Assembly (NCBI GenBank): GCA_000320545.1
Contig: ADNK01002688.1
Location: forward strand, 5,001 to 69,000
DNA from: Bigelowiella natans CCMP2755
Lineage: Eukaryota > Cercozoa > Chlorarachniophyceae
Length of the DNA stretch: 64,000 nt
Direction: 5' to 3'
Shown here: in pieces, positions 1-12,060 of the stretch
How positions within the stretch are numbered: position 1 is the stretch's first letter
How the letters are laid out: every line of letters begins with the position of its first letter
Position numbers and translations under genes: made by a program
Notes under the pieces: generated by a model
What the model saw: the letters and a program-made list of their open reading frames with translations, nothing else
Told to the model about the DNA's origin: nothing
Databases searched by the model: none

Positions 1-815
1 AAGCTACGTGCGTATACATGTCATCGTCCTCCGCAATTAGGAAAAAAAAGGGGGGGGGGATGACGAGCCAACTGACAAAAATAATGGAAACGCATCAGCA
101 TGCGCCCATCGCATTGCAACAACAAAGTCCAGAGCGGCTGTCTTTGCCCACACGTGTAGAAAATCAATGGAACATCTACATGCATGCATTTCTCACACAA
201 CATGTGTGGCTACTAGTGCGCAATTGTCGTGCTCTTCGAAGGTTTGTCATCATCGATCAAAGTGCATTCGCCCTGGCTAGCCCATTGCTGGCCGTGCATG
301 TGCATGTGTGTGCACACACACATGCACACACATCATCATCAGATTCAACATTAGCGGTGTAGTCGCTGCGTTCGTTGCACAGCTACATGAGGATGGCACA
401 ATTGACTGTGTTAAGCAATTTCAATTCACTAAGTACATCCGTCTCATGTTTAAGCGTCAACGCGTCTGCGCTGCAGCTACTGCTATATATATCGCAGATG
501 CAACCAGCATCATGCATGGAAATAATGCGCCCAAGCTTTGTACAGCTACATTGGGAAAATGTGAAGCATTTAAATTACACCCGTCTCATAGAAAATACGC
601 GAGGCTTCTAAAGTGTAGCTCAAATTTGACATGGCCAATCTCACAATGCCAATATTCTCTTCGCGCTTTATGCTCGTACCAACTCTCTATGTGAAGGATT
701 TTGACAACTGAAGCTTGCATTGAAGTCACAGAGGGCAACTGTATGGGTGCTGATGAGGAAACAAGGATGTGATGATTTCGGGCACATGCCTTTGATAATA
801 GAAACAGTTTTGTAT

Positions 816-855
<40 letters not shown>

Positions 856-948
856 TATATGCTATACATACTATAAACGTGGTGTATACAGTGCTGAGTG
901 TGGTTCGTCGTCAGCTTCTGCTATGAACCCATGCATCATCCACTTACC
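1..948. other. No resolved gene; likely intron/3' part of the 949-1342 gene
   Basis: I see no protein frame that I can defend here. The stretch holds CA/TG-rich words, repeated GCATGC, and an (AT) microsatellite at 819-852. Because the exon ending near 949 on the minus strand finishes with a GTAAGT donor, at least part of this stretch must be intron of that gene, and its later exons may lie here or beyond the window edge. Confidence 0.4.
819..852. repeat. (AT)n microsatellite
   Basis: Uninterrupted alternating AT, about 17 units, in the unassigned left end. Confidence 0.95.
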
Positions 949-1342
949 TTCTAGGCGCTTTGCGAAGTAAACCGCTACGGTGCCATTTTCATCATCCCAA
1001 TAGGCTTTTGTCGCCTGCTTTATTTCCTGGTTAGCTTTTTCCAATGACTGTTCTCGTATCAGTTGATTAATGTCCATATTTCCAGCGTCATTTTCATCAT
1101 CCTCCACAGAAGCTTCCGTGGTCTGATGAGTGCTCCGCCAGCCCCTTCCAGCGTCATCACCTCCCCCAGTTCTGGCTTGCAAAACACCCTGCCACAGCGA
1201 TTACACGGCACCTACCTAGCTCTGTGGTTTTCGAGCAAAAGCTCCTCAGGTTGTAGGTATGCTTTTGGATGTGAGAGTTAGAGCTGCGTGAGGAAGAAGC
1301 AGCAGCAGCAGCCACAATCCTTTCTTCCGAGCAGCTGAACAT
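949..1342 (-). CDS. Two 5' exons of an unrecognised gene (3' end not found)
   Basis: Reading the minus strand, a start at 1342 opens an exon with an Ala/Ser run. A 40-base intron with donor GTAGGT and acceptor GCAAG (about 1217 to 1178) joins it to a second exon that ends at about 949 before a strong GTAAGT donor. The second exon encodes a charged, helix-like stretch (DINQLIREQSLEKANQ followed by a WDDENGTVAVY segment) unlike the repeat-derived frames around it. I do not recognise the family. The start choice and the very short intron are inference; later exons are not identified. Confidence 0.4.
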
Positions 1343-1855
1343 TCAACGTTTCCCCATTGATTGAAACTTGAACGTCACGTCTCAGAACTGTACGATTCGA
1401 TTCGTCGGTTACAACAAGCGAGCACCGTTACCGGTGTTCCGACTTGCCAAAACGTGTCTAAATTTCATCGGCACTTTTTCCTGTCGTAGAGCTGTGAGTG
1501 GATCTAGTAGGATCCAATTTCCCACACATTATTTATCACTATTCTGAACAGCTCATTTAGTAAGGAACATCATCGGGAGAAGAACTGATGGCCAGTGTTT
1601 CGGTCTTTTGGAGTGCACGTTTCAGATCCAAATAACCTACGATTTCCTGGATTTCCTGAATTCCAGTGGATTCCAACATCGCGACATGAATAATAACTGC
1701 TGTTACTTTAAATTACTACCTGTAGATTACCGGTACTAGTTACACTAGTTCCATTTATGCGGTTACATTCGAGAGGATTTCTGCCTCGTAGAAGAATGGA
1801 GATGGGTGCGCTCTAGGCACAGGCACACTTCTGGCCCTGGCCAAACCAACACGGA
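1343..1855. other. Intergenic spacer between divergent genes
   Basis: No gene seen. The stretch separates the minus-strand fragment starting at 1342 from the plus-strand membrane protein starting at 1856, so it should carry both upstream regions. It has little microsatellite content and no motif I can name with confidence. Confidence 0.5.
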
Positions 1856-4800
1856 ATGGAGCGTGCCTTAGCCCTTCTCCTCTCCATAATTACATTTGCT
1901 GGAGCCAATATACCAACCGGCGCACCCACGTATCGACGATGGTTCAAGAAAAGTGGAATGTTGGGTGGAAAAGTTGCTATCCCAGGTCTATTTGTAAACG
2001 ATTTATCTGAGATAGAATTAAGAAGTGAAGCTCCCGATGGCTACCAATGCGTTCGAGATGGGTGGGCTATGGACGGAGCAGGAAATCCATGGGGTATGAT
2101 CGTTAAGTATCGAGGAGATAGCAGCAAGTGGCTTTTTGGGAAAGGAAAGTGTGGTGGTAAGATGGTCATGACAACGCTGAGTTTGGACGCGGCGACCGGG
2201 CAGGTCTCCATTCAAAAATCTTCCACGGGTTACAACTTTGCCAATGAGAACGACGCAACCTGCACGGATTCACAAAAAGCTGACAAGTGGGACAACCGGA
2301 ACTCGTATTCAGGATATGAAGTTAAAAATATACTTGCATACAAGCTTTTCGGCCCGACCTTCTCTCCCACAATCACCTATGCCCCAACGCTAACCCCGAG
2401 TACAACTGTTCCTACGAGTTCTCCTACAAAGTGCCCGTTCCCCATAGTAAGAAATATTTCTCTCCTTTTCCTCCTCACCTATTTATCCGAGAGGGTTCTC
2501 GTTTACTGCACCTAATAACTGTGCCCATTCACCACATATGCATGCCATGTTTTACATCCTCACGGATTTCACGCAAACATAGTACATACAGGACTTCTAC
2601 ATTAAAATCGAAGAAGAATATCCTTTAAAAACTCTTTTTGCAACAGGGCGGGACCTATTTACGATTCAAGGTGGACGTCACTGGGACCGGGAATTTAGAT
2701 CTTAAAAAATACACTGGGGATGATATTCATTTTCATTGTAGTATTAGAAGTGGATGCGTTGTGATTTTGAACGCCAAAATTCCAAATTATGGGAGCGAAG
2801 TTAGATGGTATATTCCTAGTGAGTACTGCAGCGGCGGGTCATTTCAGAAGACATGGCCTCTTTGGTTTATAGTTGACAGCTCAAAGGTTCGAATCTACAA
2901 CTCTGAATCCGGTGTACACTACAAAGACTGGAGTTTCAGATCTTCGTTTACCACCGCGGATCCCATTAGTCTCCCATTTATGCCTCAATCGTGGACATAC
3001 CAAATAAAATCGACTGGAGGCTACACCATTTCTTCAAGGTCACCGGTCACACTAGCCCCAACCTCATCTCCTTTTACAGGTGTACCCTCATCGAGTCCGA
3101 CTACATTATCTCCCATAACAAATTCCCCCTCCACTTCTCCGTCTACGGGATCTCCTTCCACTAAGGCACCCTCAAACTCACCCACATCAATCTCACCAAC
3201 AAGTTGTGCGCCAACTACCTTGAGTCCGACTACTCTTTCTCCTTCCACACTTTCGCCTTCAACGCTAAGCCCAACAACGGCTATGCCTTCACTTTCACCC
3301 AGTACGATGTCACCGAGTACATGCTTGCCGAGCACATCCCCATCCACAGTCTGCCCAACAAAAGCACCAACGACCCTATCCCCTGTCACGATCACGCCAA
3401 CTATCACCGAGCCGGTACGTATTTTCTATGTTACTTTTGGGATTCAATTATCGCGCTTCTTCAACAAGCAAATTTACATACCTACACAATCTAAGCACCA
3501 CACACTTCATACTTTCTTTAAGATGAATGTCGATGATATCTTCATTTTACGGATCATTACAGGAGACTCTTTGGGCCCGCCTATCAGACTCAATGACAGG
3601 GGTTGTAATAAAATTCCAAAAGCCTACATCAACCCCAGCGCTAACATGCGAGGAGTTTCTGCTTCCGGAGTCGTTTGTTTTATTCGGAAAAGATCCCACA
3701 TGTATTTGGGATGATGATAGAGACAAGCTCATTGTGTACTTAGACTCAGGTTTTACGATGCGAATTGGAGATGCAGTACAGCTTAAAAGCAATGTAGTCA
3801 TGGATTCTATGCTGCTTAGATATAATACAATGCAATACCAACGCATAGAACCCCCTCTTAACCAGCCACCAATCAGAGCTATTTTGACAGGTAGAAGTAC
3901 GACAACTAAACTTAAAAGTAAAGGGGAAATAGATACTGGCCCATGCAATCAATGATCTTCCGCTAAGTTGAAATGTAACTTATTAGGACCAGAGAGCCTG
4001 GGAACATGCGATTCTGCTACGATAGATGCAACAGCGAGTATGGGTGCATATGGTCGGCAATTCACATTCGAATGGAGTTATCAGGGCAGCTCTCTTAACA
4101 TGCTAAAAATGCTTTCAACCCTTAAATCTGGAAGCTTTAAACTTTTGCCAGTGAACCTTACTACCGGAGAGCACACATTTTCGGTGAAGGTGAAGAACTG
4201 GGTTGGCGGTGTCAGTGTTACTAATATTACAGTTAGGAAGAACTCATTCCGGGTGCCTACAATACGCCTTCCTTGCCCAACAACCATCCAAGTTTGGCCG
4301 TCAGAAGAGCTTGTAATTCGCGCTGAAGTTGATCCTCTGTGCGGGGGCCAAGGAAGCGTTATTAAAACAAAGTTGCGTTGGTCGCAGCTAGCACCCACGT
4401 CACCATATATTCCCCCATCCTTACTTAAGTACCAGGGTGCGCTCACGCCGTATTCAAAAATTGAGATTCCAAATCCAAAGACATTATATCTATTCATAGC
4501 GAAACATTCCTTCAAAATGGGGCGGAGTTATGCATTACAGCTGAGAGCTACTTTCATTCAACAAGGGGTTAGTTTATAAACTCACTTAATTTTAATGCTG
4601 ATGTAAAGAGTGTGTGTGTGTGTGTGTGTTTTAGTTTATATTCGTTCATGAAACATTTCCAAAATCTACTTACATTTCCCTCTGAGAGAACATATATCAA
4701 TATGATTTAGGTGTTTATTGGTGAAGCAAACAGGACTATCATTATCCACTCTAAGACGCTTCCAGTCTTCGCTTACATTCATGGGGGGTTAAGCCGCGAC

Positions 4801-6568
4801 GTGTACATAGATGATATATCCTTCAATAGTAATTTTGTATATTTGAACGCCTCGGAGTCACGTGATGAAGGTGGCAAAGAGTCGCTGCGTTTTGCTTGGA
4901 GTGTAGCGTATGCAAGCAACGGAAGCTTAGTGAATGGACTGCTGCCTACACAAAATATGAGTGTGCTGCCTCTTCCAGCTTCGACTCTTGTACCTGGACA
5001 TTCATATATAATAAGGTGGTAGAACATACTCACAGGGGCACGCGTATTTACAAACACAGACACATATGATGTCCTCTGTGTGTGCAAGTGCGGTATTCAT
5101 AAGTCAAGAAATAATATATTGAAAACATACGGAATCTGCCCTTAACTCCAAGCTACAAATCCTAAAATTATATCAGGCTGAACGTGACAACAAGTGACAC
5201 AGGAAGGACTGCGACAACCATGCAGACCCTCGGGATAAAACGTATCGAAATTCCGCAAATAGAGGCTTCAGTGTTTCAAGGTGTTTGTTCCGACAATCTC
5301 ATATTGGACGTGTAATCAGATGTATCAGTCAATTGTTGTCCTTGTCAAGAGTTTGTAATAAGTACGCCTGAGAAAAAAAAAACCAAGTCGATCACATTTA
5401 ATCACCTTAACTATGTCAAATAACAATCGGCCCTTCTTCCCTAACACCTACTTTGAGCTGAAATCTAGATCAATTGACAGGAAACTCTCGAGTAGCCCGA
5501 AATACGTTCCAGAGAATAAAGTTCAATAGCGAAGAAGAAATCACCTTTGTCGCAAAAATTAAAGATCCTTCACGTGTGTCCTCCATCTTATGGAATTGCA
5601 CGTCACATATTACAGCACCACTGTTCTCCAGTGAAAATGTTTTGACAAGCCGAACAAATCCTGTCCTTACGTTTAGTTCTAATGTATTCACTCCAGGCGA
5701 AAGGTGAGTTGTTATGATTAGTCCTTGAAAATTGCTCGATACGCACGAATAACGCCTCTTCCGACTGTCGCTTATACCGTTGGAATCAACCTGAACTTGT
5801 TGAAACGGTAGGTATACCTTTGAAGTGACCGCAATCCATGCAGTCTCTCGTGGGTTGGGTAGAGCAAGCGTTGAGGTATTAATTCATATTTATTACATAT
5901 AAGTACACGTATACATCATAAGCTCCCCTAAATGCACCTGAATCATAGCCTGTTTTGATGCATTCACACGATATCCAATGCGGTGACAATATGTGAGATT
6001 CGAAAATTGGAAAGTCGGCAATTGCCTCAAAGGAATGAAGGAGAAGACGAGCTTTCATCAATCATCACACAAAGGATAATCGATACGAGGGTCAGAGGAG
6101 AGAGAAGTGATTTTCAATGTAAACCAGGTGCAAATGAACTTGCCTCCAGCAATGGGGTCTTGCAATGTGGAACCCGCACGTGGACTCAGCATGAAAACCG
6201 AATTTCGGTTGAGTTGCAATGGCTGGGTGGATGATGATATGCCTCTTAGGTTTGATCAGCGAATAATAGAGCCATTTCAATATTTTCCAGTTTTACTTTC
6301 ATTATTCTATCGATTCTTCACGGCGACCTTTAGATGTATACTTGACACTAGTGAGCACGACATCACAAAAATGACACACACACACACACACACACGCACG
6401 CACACACACACACACACACACGCACACACGCACACACGCACACACGCACACACACACACACACACGCGCGCGCACGCACACACACATACTTGCTTATCAA
6501 TATGCTCATTCTGTAACTTATTTATGAATACGTATCATGCTTATACTTTAGCTTTCTAGTTCGATTTA

Positions 6569-6606
<38 letters not shown>

Positions 6607-8575
6607 CAGATATTCTTTCCGGTATGCCGAGCCAAGCTGGTTTCCTTTTCGCCTTTGCCACTTCCAGTACCTTCCTTACATTCTTACTCATCTTTACACT
6701 GAGGAGACTTCATCTGTGAAGCTGACTGGTTCCATCTCAGACGCCCTCGGGGTTGAAACTAGTGTTAGCATGAGCACGTTCGTAGAGAGCCGCCCCCTCA
6801 ACGTAACTAGGATGTTATTCCTGATGGACAAATCTTTGAATGAGACTCGTTTCGAGAGGTTTCGTCAGTATATACATGCGGCTGCTATGGAAATGCGGCG
6901 CAGCCATCACAGTTGGATTGATTCAGGGCTGGCAAATAACACAAGATCCCGATTACTGTCTATGGTGGAGAGATTTATGGTGTTTCAGGAAAAAGCCAAT
7001 GCCAGCTACGAAGATCGTATCCAGACTCCGTACACTCTCCTAGCGGAAGTCTCTTATTCTCAGAGTGGTAGAAAAGCAATAGATCCCGAAGCTCTGCCTA
7101 CAATGCTTAAAATGATCAAGACCGTCCTAAGTCCTGAAAAACCAGAGATGCGAGTAAAAACTGTTTTACCAGTAGTATCGACACTGGGGGACATTGCTAC
7201 CTTCATAGCCTCGGATAAAAAACTATCAAACCAGGAAAGAAAGGTTGCCTCTGCAGAGATAGAATCCTTGCTTTTGAAGGCCTCAGAAGTCATCGAAGAT
7301 GATCTCGTTGTAGACGGTAGCTCACGGGAGGTATACACACCCCAACTCTCTCTTTTGGCAAAGGTGACTTCGCCTCAACGAATCGCTGGATCTAAGATAT
7401 ACTCAAAGAGAGAAAATAACTCTTTTTACATAACCATTCCGAAGTCATTTCCGAATTCTCTCTTAGATCTTACAACACCTGTGTCCTTGGTAACGTTCCA
7501 TTCCAGAAGTAACACATACCCCTCGTTTTTTGCTGAAAATACGAGTATTGCAATGTCTCTCCTAGCTCCAATCTCTTCCACATTTGGGGTTAAGATCCTC
7601 CAACAAAAAAAGAGCGTTGTTATTTCGAATCTTTCAACGCCAATCGAGTTAGAAGTGCCTGAACCACTTGCTAGTGCAGGCCTTCGATCTTCCAATCCTA
7701 ATACAACCCGTTGTTTTTTCTTCAACACGTCGTTGGGAAGCTGGTCAACATCGGGTGTGGATTTCGCCGCAATGACGTCATCCAGCGTCAAGTGCAACCT
7801 CTTCCACCTGACGACGTTTGCTGTTAGGATCAACACTATTCAAGAGGGTGACGTTAAGGCCGAAGCTTTTTCCTATGAGAACCCAATGACGTTGCTTCTG
7901 TTTATTATCATTGCTCTTTTCGTTTTATCCTTCCCAATTACTTGGGCATACGACAAAAAAGTGGCTAGAAGTAGTGGCCAGGAATCATCTCATGATTTCT
8001 GGAGAATGCAAAATGGAATCACTTATAAGATGACAATGGAATCTAGATCATGGGAGAACTTCTGGACGTCACAGATATGGGCTGTCAGGTGTCAAACTGT
8101 CATGCTTTTCAAAATTACCAGCTATATGTAGTACTTCTTCTTGATCGTGTTACTGGTAAAAACACTGACTTGTTTAAATTATGCATATCTACAGGCGAAG
8201 ACATCCTTGGATTTCGATATGCTTTCGCCATGCAGGGGACTACATGGACTCGAGAAAGCGATTATTGACACTGGCACTCATTATTTTCAATGGGATGGCA
8301 ACGAACGCTTTATTGATTGGCCAAGATCAAAAACTCTTCTATCTGTCTACATACGTCTCGTGTGCACTGGTTACAATGCTCATCAGTTTTCCTGTACCTT
8401 ACATCTTCTTCAATTTTGTTCTCCGTGGCCCTCCAATGCAATATCGCATTTCACTCAAGCAGTCAAAAATTGCTGAGTGGGTTCAATGGGCTATACTGAT
8501 CGTTTCCTTGATAATTGGGGTGAGGAGTGACAAATTAACATTCCATATGTTGCCTGACATGTTTGTGTGTAAAGA

Positions 8576-8611
<36 letters not shown>

Positions 8612-10939
8612 AAAATATTTGCCAAACGCACTACTACCTAGGGTATGTTGCGACTATTAGGGAGTACTCAAACTTGTAAATATAATTGAGTGGAAAACGT
8701 CAACTACAATAGAAGTTTCGCCATGAAAAATCCATTTTGTAGTTTTCCCAAGGCCGAATGCAAACAGAACAATATACTCACATTATTCTCGTATTCTCAC
8801 ATTTAGGATGCGAATATAGAAATCGATGCAGGGGACGGGGACGATGTAGGTGATGGCGCAGATGAAGGTGGAGGCAACATGGATGATGATGATGGTGCAG
8901 GGGGGGATATAGACAGGAATGAGGATGCAAAGGTAGAAAATCAAGAGCTTAATGATGACGGCCAAGATGACGATGGCAATGCAGAGGAAGAAAATGATGA
9001 AGATGAAAAAAAACAAGAGTACCTGAACAACACAAAGATAGAAAACCATGAGCAAGATGCCGCTCAGGATGGCGACAATAAAGAGGAAGAAAATGATAAA
9101 GATGAAGAAAGACAAGAGAACCTCAACAACAAAGATGTTCTCGTCGGTGCTGCAGCTGCTATAGTTGGCACAGATTTTGCCAGAGAACGTGCAGAGAAAA
9201 GAGCGGTGAGGACGGCACCACAACCAAAAAGAAAACAAGTACAATACACTTCGATCCTGCCAGGCCAGCTAGTCTTTGAAAGTAGCGGTGCAAACTGCGA
9301 CGACACTTCCCTTGTCAATGTTACCCAGAAGCGATTGTTAAGACCACCGTCAAAAAATAGGGAGATTACGCTCTCAAGGACAAAGAGACTACGTAGACGG
9401 AGATCATCAAACATGCTTCCTCCTGAACATGCAGCATCAGTCTATCACTTGAAGGGTATCAACGATGATGACGACGGGGATAATGGTTTGGACAACAAGG
9501 GGTGCTTTGCCAGAGAACATGATCCATATGTAGTAAACACGCATAAGTGGAGGGTATATGACAATATTGCTGCTGCTGCTCTAGTAGTTTTCGTTCTTGG
9601 ATGCACCTTTCTGGTTATCGTTTTGTCGTACAGCTTGAGGGAAAGATATGGTGACTGGCACGGAGCGACAGCTACTTCTTTACTATTTGATATTTTGTTA
9701 CGTTTTGGTTCTATAACGTTCATGAACAGCATTCTAACGATGCCATTTTTATGCTTTGGAGCTGGTGTGCACAGTAAAAATGAACTTCACAGCCGCCGTG
9801 ATCGGAAAGCAGTGACAACTATTGTATTTAATTCTGGGAATGATATCGGTTTCATGTATGAGAGATTACGTGTCGCAGATATAACCCAGGGATGCCAAGC
9901 AGCAGCGGCAGGGGTCAAAGAAGGGTGGAGAATTTGTTCGGTCAACGAGTGCCTTGTCCACTCCGACATCGAGTGCAGTAAACTTTTACATTTAGCCCAT
10001 CGTACGACTGCATCATTTCCTATCAGTTTCAAAACGGTGGAAGAAGTCCCATCATCGAATGTAAAGATGGTTTACAAATCAGACTCGCTTCATAGTACCA
10101 ACCTTTCATGCACACCAATATCCATGAAATCGAGAGAGACCTCCGAGAGGACGATGGGAACTCATGACAGCAAGGTTGTCGGGATCATATCTACGATTAC
10201 AGCTCGAAATATGAAGGAAAACGATTCTCTCCTATCTAAAGATAAGTCACTCACCAAATCGGAATCAATACTAAATATAAATATCCCCCGTGAAATGGAT
10301 ACGACTACAGTCAAAACTACTGAGGAGAATGATTCTGCCTTGTCGATGACTAATGCACATCCAAACACTGGTTTAATGTCAAGCGGTCTTATTAATGTTA
10401 ACCGAAAAGTGGATATTGACGAGGGGGAGAAAAGTGGGAACGAATCTGTTTCCACGACCTTCTCGGATTTGGAGAGGAGGGACATGGAAGGCAAAATCCA
10501 CGATGGTGATTCGTCCGACGATTCTGAAAAAACAACCTTCTCAGAATTAGAGCGAAGGGATATGCAAGGAAACGAAGTAGAAAGATGTCAAGTGAAAGCT
10601 GCAGTGAATTACGGAGAATCTGCGATGGGGAAAGACGGGGATAGATTCTGTGAGACTCCGAGCAGACGATTTGATCATTTAGCTGCAAATAATAGCGGAA
10701 TGAAAGGCTTTAAGGATAAAAAATCCTCTGGAGCAAGTCACAGTGAGATTGTACATCGGAACCATGAGGGTCGCCAACTAGGGCGGAAGAAGGACAAGGT
10801 ATCCGTCAGATCTCTAAGGCAGCCTCCTAAGAAAAATCAGAGAAAGAAGGCAAAGAAGAAGGTTTATAAAGAGATGCCATCAGTATTTCAAAGATTGAGC
10901 AGCGTAGTGAGCTCCAGTAAACGACTACAAAAGCCATAG
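1856..10939 (+). CDS. PKD/REJ-GPS multi-pass membrane protein with galectin-like and PDZ-like ends
   Basis: Twelve exons join with compatible phases into 2341 codons including the stop: 1856-2446, 2647-3414, 3563-3890, 3987-4567, 4711-5015, 5177-5280, 5481-5703, 5812-5875, 6128-6249, 6610-8088, 8195-8519, 8807-10939. The start has a signal-peptide-like stretch (LALLLSIITFAGA). Order of parts: an N-terminal domain I do not recognise (about 25-160), a first Ser/Thr/Pro stretch, a galectin-like segment (about 198-300, with DDIHFHCSIR and VVILNAKI), an SPT-repeat stalk (about 332-453), and one REJ module (about 455-1100, with TGPESLGTCDSATIDATAS). A GPS motif lies near 1397-1434 (CFFFN, W, then CNLFHLTTFAV). 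Membrane segments lie near 1453-1477, 1543-1564, 1573-1600, 1618-1630, 1884-1907 and 1919-1948. A very acidic loop separates the last two from the others. A PDZ-like domain follows (about 1976-2044), then a charged tail. Known family: polycystin-1/REJ proteins. No PLAT or channel domain is visible. Receptor or adhesion role is inference. Confidence 0.85.
3050..3411 (+). repeat. Coding Ser-Pro-Thr repeat stalk
   Basis: Inside exon 2 of the REJ protein the frame is an irregular repeat of SPT/PST/LSPTT units for about 120 residues. The same style occurs at the end of exon 1 (about 2349-2431). Such stretches usually form extended, O-glycosylated stalks between extracellular domains and are common in stramenopile cell-surface and wall proteins. 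Confidence 0.9.
6375..6603. repeat. Intronic (CA)n/(CG) compound and (AT)n microsatellites
   Basis: Intron 6250-6609 of the REJ protein gene holds about 110 bases of CA repeat interrupted by CG steps (6375-6484) and an (AT) run (about 6571-6603) that ends a few bases before the acceptor ATAATTCAG. Confidence 0.95.
8579..8611. repeat. (TG)n microsatellite in REJ gene intron
   Basis: Pure TG run within intron 8520-8806, the intron that precedes the large last exon of the REJ membrane protein. Confidence 0.9.
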
Positions 10940-12060
10940 AATAAAAGGCAAAGTAGAAAATTTAAGAAATGAGTTATTAGTTCATGATACAGTAATAACC
11001 CATACAACAGAAGCGAAGTTTGAAAATCGGATCTATGTTACGTTTCTCTCTGATAGTAAATAAACACAGTATAATTGTTGAAATAATGGTGATGACGGAT
11101 GTTGCTCCTGCATATACAGCAGCTGCTGCATAAAGAGCTCGCATATTTTTGCTTTGCTATTACGAATGCTCAACCAAAAGAAAAATATGACCATGTATAA
11201 GCATCCTTAAATGCAGCGCTTTACCAGGTTGAACATTACCTTCATTACTATCAACCATAGCGATCGATGCGAAGTCCGTGCAAATTAGGCTTTTTTATTA
11301 GTCGTGAGAACATGAACGCACACTGAAAGTTCACGTTGCGACGTTGGTTACTTTGCTTTTGTGCACAGCATGATTATCTGTGTAGCTTATAGCCATCCGC
11401 TTTATGTCTGTAAGGTGTAGCTAAACCTTACAAAGTTTTAAGAACCATTTATTGGGTGTATACATAGTCTAAAGCAGCGAAAAAGGTGCCCGCAGCTGTA
11501 AGCAGCAATCAAAGTACATTATCTGCATTGCTATGTTGCATCCTATATTACCAGGAATGACTTTACTTTCAGAAGCACATTATATATGCATCGCGAATGC
11601 ATTAATTATGTGCACATATTATTATATGCGTTATTCAGGGGGAAATAAGGCCATCTGTGGGTTATGTATTGCATGGTATGAATAATGCAGCTTTGTTAGC
11701 AGCACATATAGGTTCTAGCACGCGCATGTCTACATCAAGATGCGTTATTACACACACACGCATTTAGCTTTCTTTTTGAAAAGCAAAAATTCCTTTTAAT
11801 TGCTCGACGATAAGGTTCCCATCCCTATGACATGAAAGCAATTTATATGATCAATGATGCAATTTAAAAGCTTAGTAGAGTCGATCCACATTGTGGCATG
11901 TTTGGACGTGTTCGCATAGTTACTGTCCATTGCACTCGATATTGTGCATGTGTTTACTAGAAAGTATTAGCACAAGAGAGCTACTGCCTTCATTCCATAA
12001 TGAACTAGTATCATTGTTTCAACTATCACCCTAACAGAATATTACTTATAGTGCATGTAT
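10940..12060. other. Intergenic region between convergent genes
   Basis: About 1.1 kb between the stop of the REJ protein gene and the stop of the minus-strand 5'-nucleotidase gene. No frame or splice-bounded exon stands out. Composition is AT-rich and largely free of microsatellites. It should contain both 3' untranslated regions; AATAAA-like words occur near 10940 and 11061, but no cleavage site can be fixed by eye. Confidence 0.6.

Noticed and set aside
2880-2900. Second GGTTCGAATC word, tRNA T-arm-like
   Set aside because: It lies in exon 2 of the REJ protein gene within a galectin-like coding segment; no cloverleaf can be drawn.
3021-3407. 128-residue minus-strand frame rich in Gly, Val and Glu
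   Set aside because: It is the antisense of the SPT repeat stalk; the plus-strand frame has splice sites and domain context on both sides.
6302-6487. Long frames made of Cys/Val or His/Thr
   Set aside because: They are translations of the (CA)n/(TG)n microsatellite inside a defined intron of the REJ gene.
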